A stretch of 64,000 nucleotides of DNA from Ctenosaura bakeri (Eukaryota > Chordata > Lepidosauria > Squamata > Iguanidae). Under the pieces are notes generated by a model. The model had not been told where the DNA came from. It made no database searches and saw nothing but the letters and a program-made list of their open reading frames with translations. Numbering within the stretch: position 1 is the first letter of the stretch; each line of letters opens with the position of its first letter. The stretch covers positions 62,001-126,000 of the forward strand of contig CAOLHI010000654.1 in the NCBI GenBank assembly GCA_948474755.1, given 5' to 3'. Positions 48,480-61,506 of this stretch are shown piece by piece. A program made the translations under genes and the position numbers.

Positions 48480-49330
48480 GGAAGAAATGTATTTTTTTTA
48501 AAAAGACTTCTGATTAAAAAAGGGAGAGCCGGGTCAGAGGTGTAAAATCATGTTGAGAGCAAAACACAGAAACAGGAATGGAAAGGGGTGAGGAGACCAA
48601 GGCAGAAAACTACAAGGCAAGAGAGGCTGAATTAAACAAAGAAAGAAAGAAATAGGTAATATGTAAGAGGTAAGGAAGAAAGAGAGAGAGAGAGAAAGTA
48701 ATAGATTTTTCCTGTCAGAATAACAGGAAATTAAAAGAGCTAAATTCATGAAGAGATTTGAAAATGAGGTGGTGGCAGGGTTTAAATTCAGTACAAGAAG
48801 CAAGATGCACAAGTGAAAAGATTGTTAAAGGAGAAACAATGCAGTGTGCAAAATAGGGAAACCAAAAACTGTTGAATATATATAGTAATAAAAGTGGTCT
48901 ATAATTTCTAAGGACTGAGTTAAAATTACAATGCCATATGTGCTTACCTTGAATTCAGTGGCCCTTACCTTTGGGTGAAGCCACACATTGCTGTCCCGTG
49001 GTCCAGAAGGGAACAGATATAATCACCAGGCTATCCCTAGTTCAAAGAATTAAAGACAGTGTTACCAATAAGATGGGAAGGGGAAGAGGGAGTAGAGAGT
49101 TTGTAGAGAAAAACGATATATTCTGAGGTAGTTCTGAGTCATCCCAGTGCAAAAAGTAGAAAAACAGGTATTAGCAAGAACAAATGGGGATAAAGAGGCA
49201 AGATGAAAGGGGAACACCAACTACTACAAGGAAGACAACAATAAACAAACAGCAACAAAAGGAGGAGTATAAGGGTGACAGTAAAGCAATAATCATAGAT
49301 GAAAGGGAAGTACTTTTTGAACTACAATAA
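48480..49330. other. Purine-rich tract
   Basis: The + strand is dominated by A and G over about 800 bp, with GAAAGAAAGAAA near 48,640 and GAGAGAGAGAGAGAAAG near 48,680. It resembles the tract after the L1 at 32.6 kb in composition, but I could not show shared sequence. 47,481-48,479 and 49,331-49,913 hold nothing recognised. Confidence 0.4.
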
Positions 49331-49913
49331 AACCATGAATTTTCATTTTCCAGAGTTTTTTGTAGACTAAGCATAGGGCATCTTAGTAAATAAAACAGTA
49401 AAATTCCAGTCACAGATTACTTCTCCATCCTTCATTCAGCAAAAGTGCAGGACAATGATACTTTTGTCCAGCATAGCATTTCAAAACAATAGCAGCATCA
49501 CTACAATGGAAATGGCTTAGATAAATTATAGATGAAAAGCCTGCTTTATTTAGAACTTGGATCTAATTTGAGGAGATCTGTATGCATGGGTATGGTCAGG
49601 CAATATTTATGCAGTGTGAGCCTACTAAAAATTCTACTTGAAACATGCGGTATAAGTAAGCCCTCTGTATTACATTGACATAATTTAAAGAATTTCAGAT
49701 CAAAGGTAAAAAATGCCAAGGATTCTTATATCATCTTTTTAAACTGGTTTTAGCTTCGTGTATCTACTCTGAGATAAGCTGAGCTCAATTTACCTTCTCA
49801 GTACACACACAAGAAATCTAAAGTATTCCGGCTAGCCTGGATGTGATCTGGAAGCAGAAGTAATGCAAACAAGCAGCATATGCTTTGAATGTGCTTAGCA
49901 TCCCTAGTGCTTG

Positions 49914-49932
49914 CACACACACACACACACAC
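49914..49932. repeat. (CA)n microsatellite
   Basis: Nine and a half CA units. Confidence 0.95.
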
Positions 49933-50009
49933 GTCTGCTTCTGCAAATAAAGAAGTTGCTGGATACCTTGCAGGAAATCTATGGCAGATTGCAGCTGCTC
50001 CCCTGGCTG

Positions 50010-50290
50010 CCCACCCATTCTTGGGCACAATTCAAAATGCTGGTTATGACCTATAAAGCCTGTGCTCAGGTCCAGGTTATCTGAAAAGACTGTATTCTCC
50101 CATAGGCACCTGTCTGTATTTTGAGATTTTCTGGGGAGATTCGTTCTTCTCTTCTTATCATCGTTACAGGTGCATTTGATGGGAACTTTGGAGAAGGGCT
50201 CCCTGGTAGCAGCTCCTAGGCTCTGGAACTCCCTTACCAAAGAGCTTAGACTGGTACAGAAAGCCCCTAGCTTTAGATGCCCCATTATCT
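50010..50290 (+). mobile_element. L2-like LINE ORF2 C-terminus, part 1 (decayed)
   Basis: The + strand reads AQFKMLVMTYKAC, then stop-broken sequence, then GSLVAAPRLWNSLTKELRL and VQKAPSFR. This is the order RxQFKxLxLTYKA ... RAFSVAAPRLWNSLPxxIR ... SFR of L2/Maui-type ORF2 ends. At least two stops lie in the middle. A 155-codon open frame on the opposite strand is an artefact. Confidence 0.65.
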
Positions 50291-50580
50291 GACTACTCAG
50301 TCTTTTGATGCTTCCAAATTAAGGACAAGTTCCATTAATTCAATGGGGGTTCTGCCCTTTCGTCAGTTGTTCTTACCTCTGCAGGCGTACTTGGAACCAC
50401 TTACCTGCACACACTGATTGCAAAGTGAGTTGAGAGGAACGAAAAAGTGCTAAGCCAGCTGAGAGACTTTGCAAGCAGCACACATGCAGTCAGTAACAAG
50501 TGAGCCTCTGTAAGTCCTTCGTGCTCCCTGCAGTTCATACAATACATGGGTTCCGCTTTTCAACCAGTTCCGTTTTCTGA

Positions 50581-50900
50581 CAGTGCTCCAGTCCCTAACC
50601 TGACAGATACGTGGAGTAAGCCTGCTCCTTCCTTGTTATCTTTCCGCACCCACGTGAAGACCTTTTTATTCAGGCAGGCCTTTGAGAACTGATTTTTTTT
50701 TCCTAAAGGAGATGGGCCTTGTATGTTGTGCTGGATTTCTTTTGTTATTTTTTATGGTTTTTGTTCAACTGGTTTTAATTGGTTTTGTTTGATCATTTAA
50801 TGTTTTTAATTTTTGTACGATGTGAATGTTAACTGTGTTTGATGTAACTGTTGTAAGTCACTTTGTGTCCTGAACTAAGAAAAACATGAGATTACAACAA
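50581..50900 (+). mobile_element. L2-like LINE part 2: SFR..FLFRQAF end and 3' UTR
   Basis: SLLSFRTHVKTFLFRQAFEN (50,633-50,691) is the final conserved block of the ORF2 family, followed by a T-rich 3' UTR and a GTAAGTCACTTTGTGTCCTG end. Part 1 already contains an SFR block, and about 290 bp of unrelated sequence lie between. The two parts therefore are either one element with an insertion and small duplication, or two overlapping copies. Confidence 0.6.
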
Positions 50901-50981
50901 CAACCATCTTGTTACAGTATTGCCAAAAATGCATTGTAAGCACCTTATAATTATTTATATTTTCTGGATTACTGTTGGGTA

Positions 50982-51180
50982 ATTGTTATTGTTTTGTTGT
51001 GTGCCTTCAAGTAAGTTCCAACTTAGGACAACCCTACGGCAACCCTATCATAAGATTTTCTGGGGCGGGGAGTGTTATGTGCCCAAATGTACCCAGCGGG
51101 TTTCCAAGGCCAAGCAGGGGATCAAACCCTTGTCTCCAGGATCATAGTCCAGTGCACAAATGCTCAAATCAAGTGATGTT
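50982..51180 (-). mobile_element. Sauria-type SINE (tRNA head, Bov-B-like tail)
   Basis: The minus strand starts with a tRNA-like head (TTTGAGCATTTGTGCACTGG, then ACTATGATCCTGGAGACAAG). The B box GGTTTGATCCC follows, then GGAAACCCGCTGGGTACATT and AAGTTGGAACTTACTTGAAG, ending GGCACACAACAAAACAATAA. The last part matches the 3' end of Bov-B LINEs, which defines Sauria SINEs, a squamate family. Diverged, with the A box poorly kept. Confidence 0.85.
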
Positions 51181-52541
51181 AAGATAGTTTTAAAATCCTG
51201 TTATCTCTAAATGGAACTAAAAAGCAATTAAATGTTAGTACAGCTTCTTTTTGTTTATGAAGAATAGTGATAGCATTTGTAAGTGACACATTCCAAAATA
51301 AAAGCTGGTCATATATTATTTGTAAAAATTGAGGAGGGAAGGGAATTTTTAAGCATAATTTTGGTCAAGGAAATTTCTTATGTTAATAGAACCCCAGAGA
51401 TAAAGCCTACCCCCTTTACATCACCATTACTTTACAAGGAGTTAATAAAGGACATGACTAAAGGCAAAATATGACCCACAGCTTTTCTTCTCAGTGTGAA
51501 ATATATTGAAATTGCTGGCAACCGCAAGGGTATTGGCTGGGGTAAGCTTTCTGCTGTCCACAAGGCTGCCAACGACATTCCAGTCAAAGATAAAAGAATA
51601 ACAGACTTCTTTTAGCAAATGTCCTTCAAACAATTTAGCAGGAAAATATTGCGTAAAGTCAGATCCAGTTGTTGTTGTTTTTACACCTCCGCCGTAGGCT
51701 GAAATCTTGCTGTGCTACTCAGCTTTGTTTATTTGTTCATTATATTCATATTCTGCTTTTCTTCCACTGAGGTCAAGTACTTCGCTTCCTTCCTTCCCAG
51801 TTTTTCTTCCTAGGAACCCTCCTAAGTCAATCAGCTAAGAGACTGACTGACCTAAAGTCATACACTGCATTTTATGGCTCTATGGGGGCGAGAACTAGAA
51901 TTTCCTACTTTAACTGTCTAATCAGAATATTGCATGGGTTAACCATGAGAGGTGTCTCTTTATGTTCCACTTTAAAAATGTGGCTACATTCTTTTGAATG
52001 AACACTCATAGTGTTATAGTGGTAGAATGATAAAAAATTGAACCCACTTGGAGAATTCAAGAGGATATGGTGCTGTAGAGCAGTTTCTAGGAAAAAAAAT
52101 AGAAAGGGATAGATGGCTTTGTTTGGAGAGCTGTCTCCTGCAGATCCATCTGTCCAGAAAGTTTTTGAGATTCCCTTCCCCAGATATTATATTCAGAGCA
52201 ACCAGTGCTGAGCATGATACTTCCTCCTTCACTCATGGCTGACCCAAAGGATTTTACTGGCTGAGAGCATGTAGCAAATACCCAACTGCTCAGAAACACA
52301 AGTGAAGGTGCATAATTACCCAAAGCAGCCAAGTTATGTTGTCACAGGAGGCAGGAAATCTCACAAGCAATGCTCCCCATCTTTAGCAGTAAAAAAATTA
52401 CAAAATTAGTAAAACTAAAAATTAGCTCTCCTTTCATATTACTGCTAATCAGCTTAAGGTAGCTCCTCAATTTGCCTATTGGAAGGGCTGTCCCTGTTTC
52501 AACTGATAACAGAAACTGTATACTGTCCCTTATGTACGCAT

Positions 52542-52592
52542 AGACAGACAGGCAGATGGACAGACAGGCAGATGGACAGACAGACAGACACA
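52542..52592. repeat. GACA/GGCAGATG compound tandem repeat
   Basis: GACAGACAGGCAGATG occurs about twice, followed by pure GACA units and a CA-rich stretch. Confidence 0.9.
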
Positions 52593-55040
52593 CTCTCACA
52601 CCCACACATAAACACACCCACATCATTTTCTTTTTTTTCTTCCTTCTTCTTAATGAAATGTTAATTAGAAGTTTGGCAGGGAATACCCAGCAGAAGGTAG
52701 TCAACTAAGCCATGTTGGAAGAACCAGGCAGAGGCAGGAAGAAAGAGACAGCCATGCCAAGTTAGAGAAAAAGACAGAACCAAAGATTTTGTTGTGATGA
52801 CTAGCTTGAGTGATTTTAGTAAAGTAAAAGAAAAATCTATGGAAGAAGATGTTTAGGCAAGACATGCTGGCATCTTGCAGGTTGGTCAGTATCTGTGTGT
52901 CCAACCCAGATGTTGTGGTGGGTTTTGAGACAGCAAGGGAAATTAAGTTGTTGATCTGAAAATATAACAACTATAATAAGTAAATATTATAGAAATAGAA
53001 TAATTAAAATGTAAGAATGTGTAATAAATAACAATAAATGATCAATAAGCATTGACTGATTAGTTTAAATGCTGAATATTTGTAGAGCATGCTATGAATG
53101 CAGAAGCCATCTAAGGTGGCAGACAGAGATTAATGCGATGAATAAAACTTAACCAGGGTAGTGAATTATATACTAGAGTGTGTTATAGTTAGTTCTACTG
53201 CAGTCAAGAGAACTTAAAAAAAAACCCAACAATTTTAAAAGCTATTAAACTGGCTAGTCCTGAAAGCCCAATGGAGTATTGGTCAGGCGATAACCTTGTA
53301 TTACCCCCGATTACTTCCTGCAGGCCTGCATTTCTTGCTACCTTTGCTACTAGAATGATTTATTGTTTTAATAAATGCACTCTACGTTATTTTCTCCTAG
53401 ATCTGAGGACCCGTGACTTTCCATTAAGAGGCTTGGCATTACCTGCACTCAGTAGTGTGTGCTTATTTGGTTCAGTGAGGATGGGTCCTATTGCTTAGGG
53501 AGTTACCCTGGGTTTTTTATTTCATTTAGAACACATTTTCCAAATGGCAGTTTAATTCGCTAAATGACTATTTGTCCCTCAAACTCATTCATTAGCACAA
53601 TTGTCAAAGCCAAATCCTGACTGCCAAAATGGAAATCCTATGCCGTTTTATTGAAAATGTTGTGAATGGTGTGACATCTTCATGAGTATGTGGGAAGAAT
53701 AAGAGGCTAATAAGCATGATCCAGGTGTTTTACATTTGACAGCATCTATACCTAGGCTCCTGGCTGGCCATCATGATATGTCCAGGGGTTTGTAGGTCCT
53801 TATAGAATCTGGGGTTTCCAGGAGCCTGGAACTGTCACTAGAGGACCTCCTCTAACAAGACTTGAGGTGGACTTTCTATAGGGCTGCCTCACATGTCCCA
53901 GCCAATCTTGTGCTGAGCGGCAATAAGGCTACAACCTTGCCATGTTAGCTTTTCTCTATATCGGCCAAACACTGATCTGTTAATTGCCAGATGAGATTCA
54001 CAAAAGGAAGGAGTCATACCTGAAAACCTACTTGGCAACTTGATGGGCAACTTGATTCTTAGTGGAAACACTCAGGCAAGAAGGAAGGACTCCATATATA
54101 GGTTGGCTGTTTAAAACTATAGTCCTGTGCCAGCAAAAAGACCAATCAATTTTATTATTACAACTTTCTAATTGTCAACCCTGCAGATCATAAATTTCAA
54201 TTGTCCCTTATTGCTATTTTGAAAACCAACCCTAGGTTCTGATGAATTATGGTGCATGTGGAAGAACGGAGAGCAGGCACATGGCCATCTTTTCTTTTTC
54301 CTGCTCCGGGCAGCCAAATGTATTGGCCCTTGCCTATCCATTTCGATAGAGAATAGTATATTTAAAACAGATGAGTGTAGCACATTTGATATGTACTTTG
54401 ATAGGTTCTTAAAGTGTTTGCTTTTCTTGGAACAAAGCAGTTGAGAAAGAAACAGGAAGAAAAGGAGCTAGGTAGATAATTTGACTCTCTGTTGTGAAGG
54501 CTTTATATTGAATAGATTACAAGGAGATCCATCTGCCTGCACCTAGATGTGCCTTAGCCCAATCTCTAGCGCAGGGGAAACCATGCAGGTAAAAAAGCAA
54601 TAATATAAAGTAATGGTTTAGGAACAACAACAACAAAAATCTACCTCAGATAGCATCTTTTGTCTTGTATGTGATGTAGTATAGTGCTTAAAGATAATCA
54701 CCTCTGTTGTGATGTGACAATGTTGAGATAAAAGAGGGCCCACACAGCTGATGGCGCTATAGGTAAGAGCCAATATCTTAGAAAAAACAGACTTAGAGCT
54801 GGCATTTTATAGCATCCTACTTAATACTTTTCCCAGGGGTTGTTCAGTTTGTCTGTTTCCAGTTTGTGCCACTTTTCCATGCATAATTCTGTTTTGATTC
54901 CTCCTTGATTCAAGGCTTCAAAATAATTATAAAATTCATATTACAATGTGCATTTAAATGCTCCTATGTCTTTAAATTTAAATGCATGTTCTTATATGTT
55001 TAAGATGCAGAGAACTGTGTATATGTTTAAGATGCAGGGA
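52593..55040. other. Intronic DNA, no recognised element
   Basis: A duplicated 27-nt unit TATATGTTTAAGATGCAG..GAACT lies at 54993-55046, with only the tail diverged. The stretch 53,560-53,720 (ATTCATTAGCACAATTGTCA and similar) looks unique and might be conserved, but nothing supports that directly. Confidence 0.35.
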
Positions 55041-55100
55041 ACTTATCCAGTGGATAAGTGAATTCTGATCCAGACGTTAATCCGCGATGCCTGGATCAGA
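55041..55100. repeat. Two adjacent perfect inverted repeats
   Basis: ACTTATCCA-G-TGGATAAGT (55041-55059) is a 9-bp palindrome with a 1-nt centre. It is followed after 4 nt by TCTGATCCAG (55064-55073) and CTGGATCAGA (55091-55100), a perfect 10-bp stem around ACGTTAATCCGCGATGC. TAATCC in the loop is a K50 homeodomain-type word. Function unknown. Confidence 0.8.
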
Positions 55101-56110
55101 TTATTTCCTATAGAAATGCATAAATATAGAATTCTTCAAGGATCTCTAGCTTTTCTTATGAGTCACCTTATTGGTGTATGTGTTTAAGATATCTAATACC
55201 CTTAATAGTTTTCCCAAGGCAGCAAGTGGTTTTCCGATATGGACAGCAGCTTCAGTTTCCATGTCATATTTTTGTTTCCTTTAAGCCCAGATAAAGCAAA
55301 GTGCCATAATGTGCAGTGCCAGAAATAAAATTTGTGTTATGGCTTGGCAAAAAAGGGCGCACAGTTTTATGGATACATGCCCAGCCTAGTGTTTCTGGGT
55401 CGTGTATATCCAGGGACGTGGAGAATTCAATATAGCACCCAAACAGCATGCTAATTTGAATAAGATACTCAGTTGCTATTCCTAGTAGAGTGTGAGGTCT
55501 CAGATTTTGCCACCCCTGTACCATTTCAGCATTGTTTTGCATTAGCTGGTGGGCTGCAACAGCTGTACAGAATAAGAGAAAAGCTATGCAGCTAGGTGTC
55601 ATTGACATATTGATGACTTTGTAATGCATGGCATTTTCCACTGATCACATGGTATTTAGATGCTGAATAAGAGATCTCAATTCTTTAAAAAGTCTATTAA
55701 AATTATAATTGGAAAAATCCCAGTTAGATGAAGGTGTGGTCCCTAGATATACTTCTATAGATTCTTTTTGTTTTGGATGTGAACAGACATATGTGACAGA
55801 GAAATGGGAGTGGGAAGAGGATCAGCGAATATGGCTGGCATCAGGAGAAATGCAAAAATGGTGGCAGCATGGGATGTGTTTAAAAGCCAGAAAGCCCAGG
55901 GTGGAGGGAATCATGCTTGTCTGAAGAATTAACAGTGTAAAATGGGAAATCAAGGGGTGGGTAACCTGCAGCACAGCAGCAGCACAGAACTTGAAATGTG
56001 ACTTTTAAAAAGTAATTGGTTACAAGTCTCATTCCATAGTGTAAAAAAAAAGTTGCTTTTATGCCTCTGATTTTTAAAGGAGCTCTTTTCTTTCCCATAT
56101 TTTGTCCCAA

Positions 56111-56136
56111 TCTGGGGGAAAGGTAGGGTATATATA
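56111..56136 (+). mobile_element. Possible L2-type 3' tail next to the SINE
   Basis: TCTGGGGGAAAGGTAGGGTA then TATATA resembles the GGGGAAAGGCGGGATATAAA end of L2-type elements. Short and uncertain. Confidence 0.25.
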
Positions 56137-56332
56137 GAGGGCCAGCAAAGTAGTGGTTTGAGTATTGGACTATGACCCTGGAGAGCAGAGTTCAATTCAT
56201 TGCTCTGCCATGGAAACTCACTGGGTGCCTTTGGGCACATCACACACTCTCAGCCCAGAAAACCTATGATAGGGTCACCTTAGGGTTGCTATTAGTTGGA
56301 AATGACTTGAGGGCACACAGCAATAACAATAT
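56137..56332 (+). mobile_element. Sauria-type SINE (tRNA head, Bov-B-like tail)
   Basis: The head GAGGGCCAGCAAAGTAGTGG, TTTGAGTATTGGACTATGAC and CCTGGAGAGCAGAGTTCAAT (B-box region) leads to GGAAACTCACTGGGTGCCTT and GGGCACATCACACACTCTCA. The tail is TTGCTATTAGTTGGAAATGA, then CTTGAGGGCACACAGCAATA and ACAA. It is the inverted relative of 50982-51180, and both can be aligned block by block. A ~35-bp internal segment usual in full-length copies appears missing. Confidence 0.88.
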
Positions 56333-59300
56333 ATAAAGTTAATAATAAGGAAAGGAACTAAAATTTCCCTTTTTATTTATTTAACAAAACTATTTTCTCA
56401 CTCAGTAGCATGAGGCATGGCACAAATCAGCATCTGAGCCATGTGATGTTCCTCCTCTACTATTTACTGAGACTATACCCTGTAACAATGAAAGTAACTG
56501 CACAGCTACAGTTATAGGCAAAAGAATATATATTATCCCTGTTGGAGTTACACTTATACTTAATGGAGGTCTGCCTTGGTTATAGGGGAAAAGAATTAAT
56601 TACAAAGTAACCTTTTTTGTAATGAGTTGTAATGAGTATTCTGAGGCTGCTTTGAGGAGCCTCCTGGATATCACCTGCCATACAAATACTGGTGACTCTT
56701 CAGGAAATATGAAATGTGAGGAACCAGCAGAATCTGACTCCCAGAGGGCTACCAGGACAGTGCTTCTGCTTGAAAAAAATGCAAGCACTCCCCACATAGC
56801 ATGCTTCTTGTAGAATTGCTGAGATTTTAGCAATAGCAGCAAAAATGATAGCAAAATGATAGAAATGAGAGTGGCAGAAGGGCATGGCCCCTTTGCTCTC
56901 TCTCTCTCTCTTCCTCTCCCTCCTTTCCTCCCACTCCCTCTCCACCCTCTCTCTCTGCCTGGAAAGTTCACTATGCACTTCTGTAGTATAATGGTGACAA
57001 TCTTTAAAACTATAGTTATTTACAGCTGTGTCATACTCTTCTCCCAAGTAGTACAGAATGATCATAATAAACGTATAAGTTCATGTGAAATATGATTGAC
57101 ACATGGGCTCCCAGTACATGGGTGGGAATTTTAAGCTTGACTTCCCGCATCAAGGCTCTGGTGGCAGGTCGTCAGATCTGAGCACCAAGACCCCAGTAGC
57201 TGGAGCATTCAAGTGAATCAGAAAACTGTTTAACAGTAGACAGTGGGTATCAGCCATTAGGAAGCGCAGAGGGATATCTCAGTGGTCTTCACTAATTATG
57301 CATATTCAAGGAATGCTGTGGAGGTTTATAACAGGTAGAAGCATGAGATGTCAAACGCCAGGTTTCTGGACTGCAGTCCTAGGTAGGTGTTCCAGATAAA
57401 TTTCCTGCAGCGCCAGTTCTGTGACAGCGGCCATAGAAATGCAATGAATAGGACACTGGTGCTTGATATACACGGTTCTTAATTCAAGCATGCAGCACCA
57501 GATATCATCTCTTGGCTCACTCAGAAGAACAGAAGAATGTTAACTTTGGAAAATGAAATGGAAGGTCTTTACTTCTGTTTCTTAATAGTTTTGTGGACTT
57601 CTAACAGAATACTGAATTAGGTAGGATGGTGTGAATTAGTCTTTTCAAAGTAGGTATTTACGGATATCATGCCAGCTATACTTTCTAAATTTGTTGCAAG
57701 ATGGTTTTGAGAACCTCTAAGGTTTTTTTTTAAGATACAGAAGTTTATGAGTTATTGTTTTATAACAGTCTTACAAGTGGCACAGACCCTAGCTTTGATG
57801 GAAGTTCCCCACCATCACCACTGAAGCACCTGATTACAAATTTTCTACACAGAAACCTGGCTGTGAACACTCATAGATTAAACAAGACAGCTCTGTTTCT
57901 CGTATTACTTCATCTTTGCTGTTTTGGCTCCTGGGGCCATCAGCTGCACATTCCCAAAGATTTAGTGGAGAAGTGAAAAATTGAAGCAGAGGAAAAATCT
58001 CAAGAAGATGCCTTAAGATGCAAGCTAGAGGGAAAAGGACGAGCTGCCACAGTGTGAACTCTGGGCCAATTGCAAATAATCACAGTAGCATTGGTACCCT
58101 GAGAGATCAAATCCGGTTTGCTGTTTTGGAATATGTTTGTAAGGGGCTGATGCTATACACACTTAAACACTTTCACTGTAGCTTTTCTGTGGATTATAGG
58201 TAAGCTAAATGCTCCTCTGATGCTCCTATGATATTAACAGCAACCTTAAGGCTTAGGGGTTATAACAAATGAATGGCATTTTCCGTTATAATATAGTATG
58301 AAGCCTGCTACAGATGATGTATTAATGCTTTAAAACCCACAAAAAGCCGTTAGGAAAACCATACCTTGCCTCCAGAAAGACTCAGCTGTGAAGTTTCTGG
58401 ATGTCAAGTGTCCTGATTTCCAGGATATATGCTTCATTTCCATAGGCTATTATTATCTTAAAGAACGATGATAATGTCCGTGCAAGACGGAATATGATGG
58501 CCATTTATTTCTTTCCCACTTTTCTGCTAAAAGAGAAAGAGGGGAGAGAAAACTGACAAGGTGGCTGATAAGAAGTTAAAGAAAAGATAGTAAAATTGAC
58601 AGCTCATGAAAAATATTCATAACAATCACAATGGCAACAGCAGTGGTAGCAGAAGCTAAATTAAAAGTAAATACAGAAAATTGGAGAAGTATAATGTGTT
58701 TCTATAAGGGACACAGAGCAGTGGGGATGACAGGATCACTTGCACTAGAATAAACAGAGAAGTGATTTGACCACCACTGAGCTCCTTAAAACTGGATTTT
58801 AGTTTTTTACTATTATTATTCAGGGCCATGCAGTAGCTGTTTGATGAGTGCTACACATCTGCATCATGTTTCCAGATTAGCTACCCAAGAATCTCTTTCC
58901 CTGGACACTTTAGTAGATGCTTTTCAGAGAGGCAAAATCCAACTGTATCAACCAAGTGTTCATCTCAAGTCATACTGATGTCCTAATAATGACTTTTGGA
59001 ACTTTCATATGGCTGAATTTAGCCTCCAAATTGGTTTGCTCAGAGCAGGAGGAGAAATATGGCTAACTCTTCATGATATTGCAGAACATTCCCCATGTTC
59101 GCATGATCACTGACTTGCAATATGGATCCTCCTTGATTAGGAAATGCACATGGTGTGACTATGAAATTGATTCCAAATTGATTCCTCTTGGCTGGACTTC
59201 TGCAAGGTCGATTTTGTTTTTTCAGAGTGAAGTCTTAATCAAAATGCTTACTGTGTCATTGAAGGAGGCCTGCGCAAATCTTCTCTGCCAGACCAGATCT

Positions 59301-61506
59301 CAATATCCAGTTTGCCTACACATATATCCCGTGCCTTGGTAGTTAACATGTGCAGAGTGGGAACTGATGTTGTGCTTTGATAACTCCGTCTGACACACAT
59401 ATATACACTACACATGCCGTCTGGAACCATGGGAAAGCATGATCCTCAGTCACACGCTCCCTACACATGTAGCTGCTTTCAAATATGATACGGAATTTAT
59501 GTAAAAGCAGGGACAAACCAGCAGGTATAACCCATCTTCTCCGTGTTGATCATCATAATATTTGCAAATTCCAACCTAATGTGTGAGCTGCTTGTTGCAA
59601 TAAGCAACTTGTAATCAATTTTTTCTGATTATGCACAGCAAAGTATAAAATTAACATTTATCTGAATACAAGTATAGTAGTAGAAAGGTTTGATCTGGTA
59701 ACTGCATTACTTGTACATGTAGATGTTAGGTTTTCAAGGCTCAATTCCTATAAAGATATACTACAAAGCTCTGCTACTATAAAGTTTTGGCAAGCCAGAC
59801 AAAGGTATCTGCCCTCCTTTACTACTCCAAACTCCATCTTTCACTCGCACCCATCTCCTCCTAACACACCTATCCAAAGGAAACAGAATGAAGAGGACAT
59901 GGAGGCACTGACAGCAAGAATAGAGCTGGTCACTCACCTGAATCCCCTCTGGCCCCACTCTCCACTGCTGAGACAATACTGTGTTTGGGAGGGGAGAGCT
60001 CTGGCTAAATACTGGAGTTGGGACGGTGAGGGGGACCAGGTACTTTAATCTGATTTGACACAGCTTTATGGTACTTTATCCTACTCCATGATCTGCACTA
60101 GGGATAGAATGGGAATTTATCAGTTTTCCAAATGGGGTCAAATTTGGAACTCCCAACCCAGTGAGAAACTTCTGCAGGAAGAAAAGCAGCAAGTTGGAAG
60201 CTCCTACAACTTGCTGGAACATGTTCTTTTTGTTGTTATTGTTATTCCCAGAACAACATAAACTGTGTAGTTTTTGAAAAGTATGCAGGAGTTTGAGAAA
60301 CTTTTCAGGGATCTGAGATACTGTGTAGCTTTGCAGTAAAAACCTACGGTTGCAATCTTTCCACTGTGTACAGGAAACAGCAGCTTTCTGATAAAGCCTC
60401 CCTTCTATTGTTTTTTTGGAAAAGTAAACAAAACCTATACAAACAATGTGGGGAAGGGTTTGACATGGTGCCTGCAGCCTTTGCTGATCTGAATTTATAC
60501 AACTAAAATGATATGCAGCAGGAAAAGAAACTCAGGCTGACTGAGGCTCCAGCTTTTGCTAGTCTGAACGCCTCATAATTTCCTTTCAGTCCCCAAAGTG
60601 GTGCATTTTCAGTTTCCATGCTGAAAGCTGAGCAGTTTTTGGAAAACTGCACTCTTTCCTGGGTAATTGTGCAGCTTTCATAGAAGAGCTGTGCAGTTTC
60701 CTCTCATTGTGATGGGGAAAAGAAAAATCCCAATTGTCCTGAACCTATGAGATGACAAACTGTTTCATTGTTCTGTCAGAAATTAGAAAATAATAATGAA
60801 GATTTACCTTCCCTAACCTTTACAGGATTAAAGTTACAGGAGCACCCTCCCATTTCCAACCAGGCAACTCTAATGGATGTGGAAATGTCACACTCTTTGT
60901 CAGTTCACATAATTGGGAGAAGGGGGAGAAGAATCTTGGAAGGACGTTTTTCCTTCATAGTATCAGCTGTCAGTGAAAATCTCGCAGATGTTTTCAAGAG
61001 AAAGCATGGGTGTTTTGTCTGCTTTTTTAATCCAATTCATATGTGCACAATATTATCAAGCTATTCTGATCAGACAAAAGGTTTAATTAATGTTTTTCAC
61101 ACTCAGATATGTTGAGAAGGTTGTTAATCTATCAAAAAGATGTGGTACATTCAATTAAGGCTCCTTAAAATGACAGACACAGTTGGTTTGCAGCATGAGT
61201 GTTGGTGTGCATCCAAATCATGTCCCTCTGTTTGCATTTGATCTTGCAGATGAGATTATCAACATAAGCAAGTTTAGAGAAATGTGATGCCTATAAATAT
61301 TTAAGAATTCAAGGATCTTCAAGCAGCTTAGCTCAGATAGTGGGAGTACTACACAAAGGGAATACTCCGCATACAGCTGAACAGTGAAAAGGAGTACCTA
61401 TTTAAATGCATCAAGGAGAATAGTAATGGGCTAGTTTGCACCTTTGTTTTGAACAGTATATGTGGACATAAAGGGGACCATCTAAAAAGCAGAGGTTCAA
61501 AAAATA
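56333..61506. other. Intronic DNA with a polypyrimidine tract
   Basis: A CT-rich tract lies at 56,891-56,958 and gives rise to Arg/Glu-rich or Leu/Pro-rich open frames. The rest, including the 115-codon frame at 60,768-61,115, shows no protein family, repeat or structure that I can name. Confidence 0.4.

Noticed and set aside
49818..50285. 155-codon open frame on the minus strand, the second longest in the window
   Set aside because: It lies antisense to the L2-like ORF2 fragment and runs through a CA microsatellite; no protein family pattern is visible.
56600..57095. Three overlapping frames of 79-123 codons with Arg/Glu-rich or Leu/Pro-rich parts
   Set aside because: They are driven by the CT-rich tract at 56,891-56,958; no conserved domain.
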